Below are positions 40,674 through 40,987 of a stretch of 40,987 nt of DNA, piece by piece. The stretch's first letter is position 1; each line of letters opens with the position of its first letter. Both the position numbers and the translations under genes were made by a program. The notes beneath the pieces are model-generated. The model made no database searches. It saw only the letters and a list, made by a program, of their open reading frames with translations, and was not told the DNA's origin. Location: the NCBI GenBank assembly GCA_024276605.1, contig JAJRWX010000036.1, positions 1 through 40,987 of the forward strand, given 5' to 3'. The DNA comes from Planctomycetota bacterium. GTDB lineage: Bacteria > Planctomycetota > Phycisphaerae > UBA1845.

Positions 40674-40987
40674 GGTCACACACGCCATAAATGTTCTACG
40701 TGATTGCGGTGTATATGGCATGGGAGGGGGCGGATCTTGTGTCGAAAGGCCATGCAGGTGTCACTGTCATTGCACGGAACATCCTTCCCCCACCCTTTGC
40801 CAGTAGGCAAAGGATGGGGCACCCGCGCCGGTTGTACATTTGCATAGTAGCCGCTTCCTTACCAAGCTGTCTAAATACCTTGCGTACGCTGGATGGCTTG
40901 CGCCTCTTCAAACCCGGCTGGTGTTCCGTTTGGTTGGCCCGGATCATGGGGCAACCTGGCGACCGAACTTTACCAGGCGAGGGTAGG
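40674..40987. repeat. Window end with REP-like hairpin repeat, copy 3 (40772-40825)
   Basis: From GCACGGAACATCCTTCCCCC at 40772, the sequence matches the hairpin half of the tails at 15001-15097 and 17549-17645, here with the better paired stem CCCACCCTTTGCC / GGCAAAGGATGGG. No gene is supported in the rest; an open frame on the minus strand (40696-40947) crosses the repeat and has no ribosome site. Confidence 0.65.

Noticed and set aside
1-40987. CRISPR array
   Set aside because: No run of evenly spaced identical short repeats was seen, and no cas-like gene is present; the repeats here are dispersed palindromes.

Overview
The window looks like chromosomal DNA from a member of the Planctomycetota, most likely a Phycisphaerae-like or deep-branching lineage. 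This is an inference from gene content. The signs are secreted proteins with DCNGNGIPD-type repeats, a PEP-CTERM-like and an IPTL-CTERM-like sorting tail, T5SS/PEP-CTERM-associated beta repeats, a dockerin-like C-terminal module ending in a Cys-Pro motif, and many short palindromic repeats between genes. No rRNA, tRNA or CRISPR array was seen.

Layout. 1-930: a decayed phage portal fragment and a small lipoprotein. 1191-1427: a nested palindromic element. 1509-5054: a TetR regulator with a clear promoter and operator, followed by paaABCD of the phenylacetyl-CoA epoxidase; no paaE is present. 5334-9052 (minus): a membrane-anchored endonuclease/exonuclease/phosphatase protein overlapping mutS. 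9053-9850: a repeat-rich spacer. 9851-15000: one very large secreted beta-repeat protein split by a probable one-base frameshift. 15362-17548: a secreted subtilisin-like protease carrying the same C-terminal module. 17832-18986: mnmA, convergent with dnaA (19035-20486, minus), upstream of which lies a candidate replication origin. 20821-23611: a GNAT protein, a single-domain receiver, a SLOG-fold protein and queD. 23868-27066 (minus): four consecutive peptidyl-prolyl isomerase genes, including a cyclophilin-FKBP fusion and a tandem FKBP. 27414-34301: an MFS-PlsC fusion, pgi, a secreted beta-propeller and purH. 34520-38874: a PEP-CTERM-like protein, a small basic protein, selA and an IPTL-CTERM protein. 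38888-40430: an IS110-family insertion sequence. 40431-40987: repeats.

How the parts fit. The paa block is one regulated catabolic unit. The two large secreted proteins share a C-terminal module, an exactly identical stretch of about 97 bp after the stop codon, and a related repeat upstream, so they look like products of one cassette-like duplication. The isomerase cluster, three of whose four members have export signals, suggests a dedicated folding set for envelope proteins.

The most notable non-coding signal is the 5' end of the IS110 element. It holds two adjacent long stem-loops in the position expected for a bridge RNA, and the element appears to sit in a hairpin repeat whose uninterrupted relative lies at 5093-5177. 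All calls come from reading the sequence; no searches or folding programs were run.
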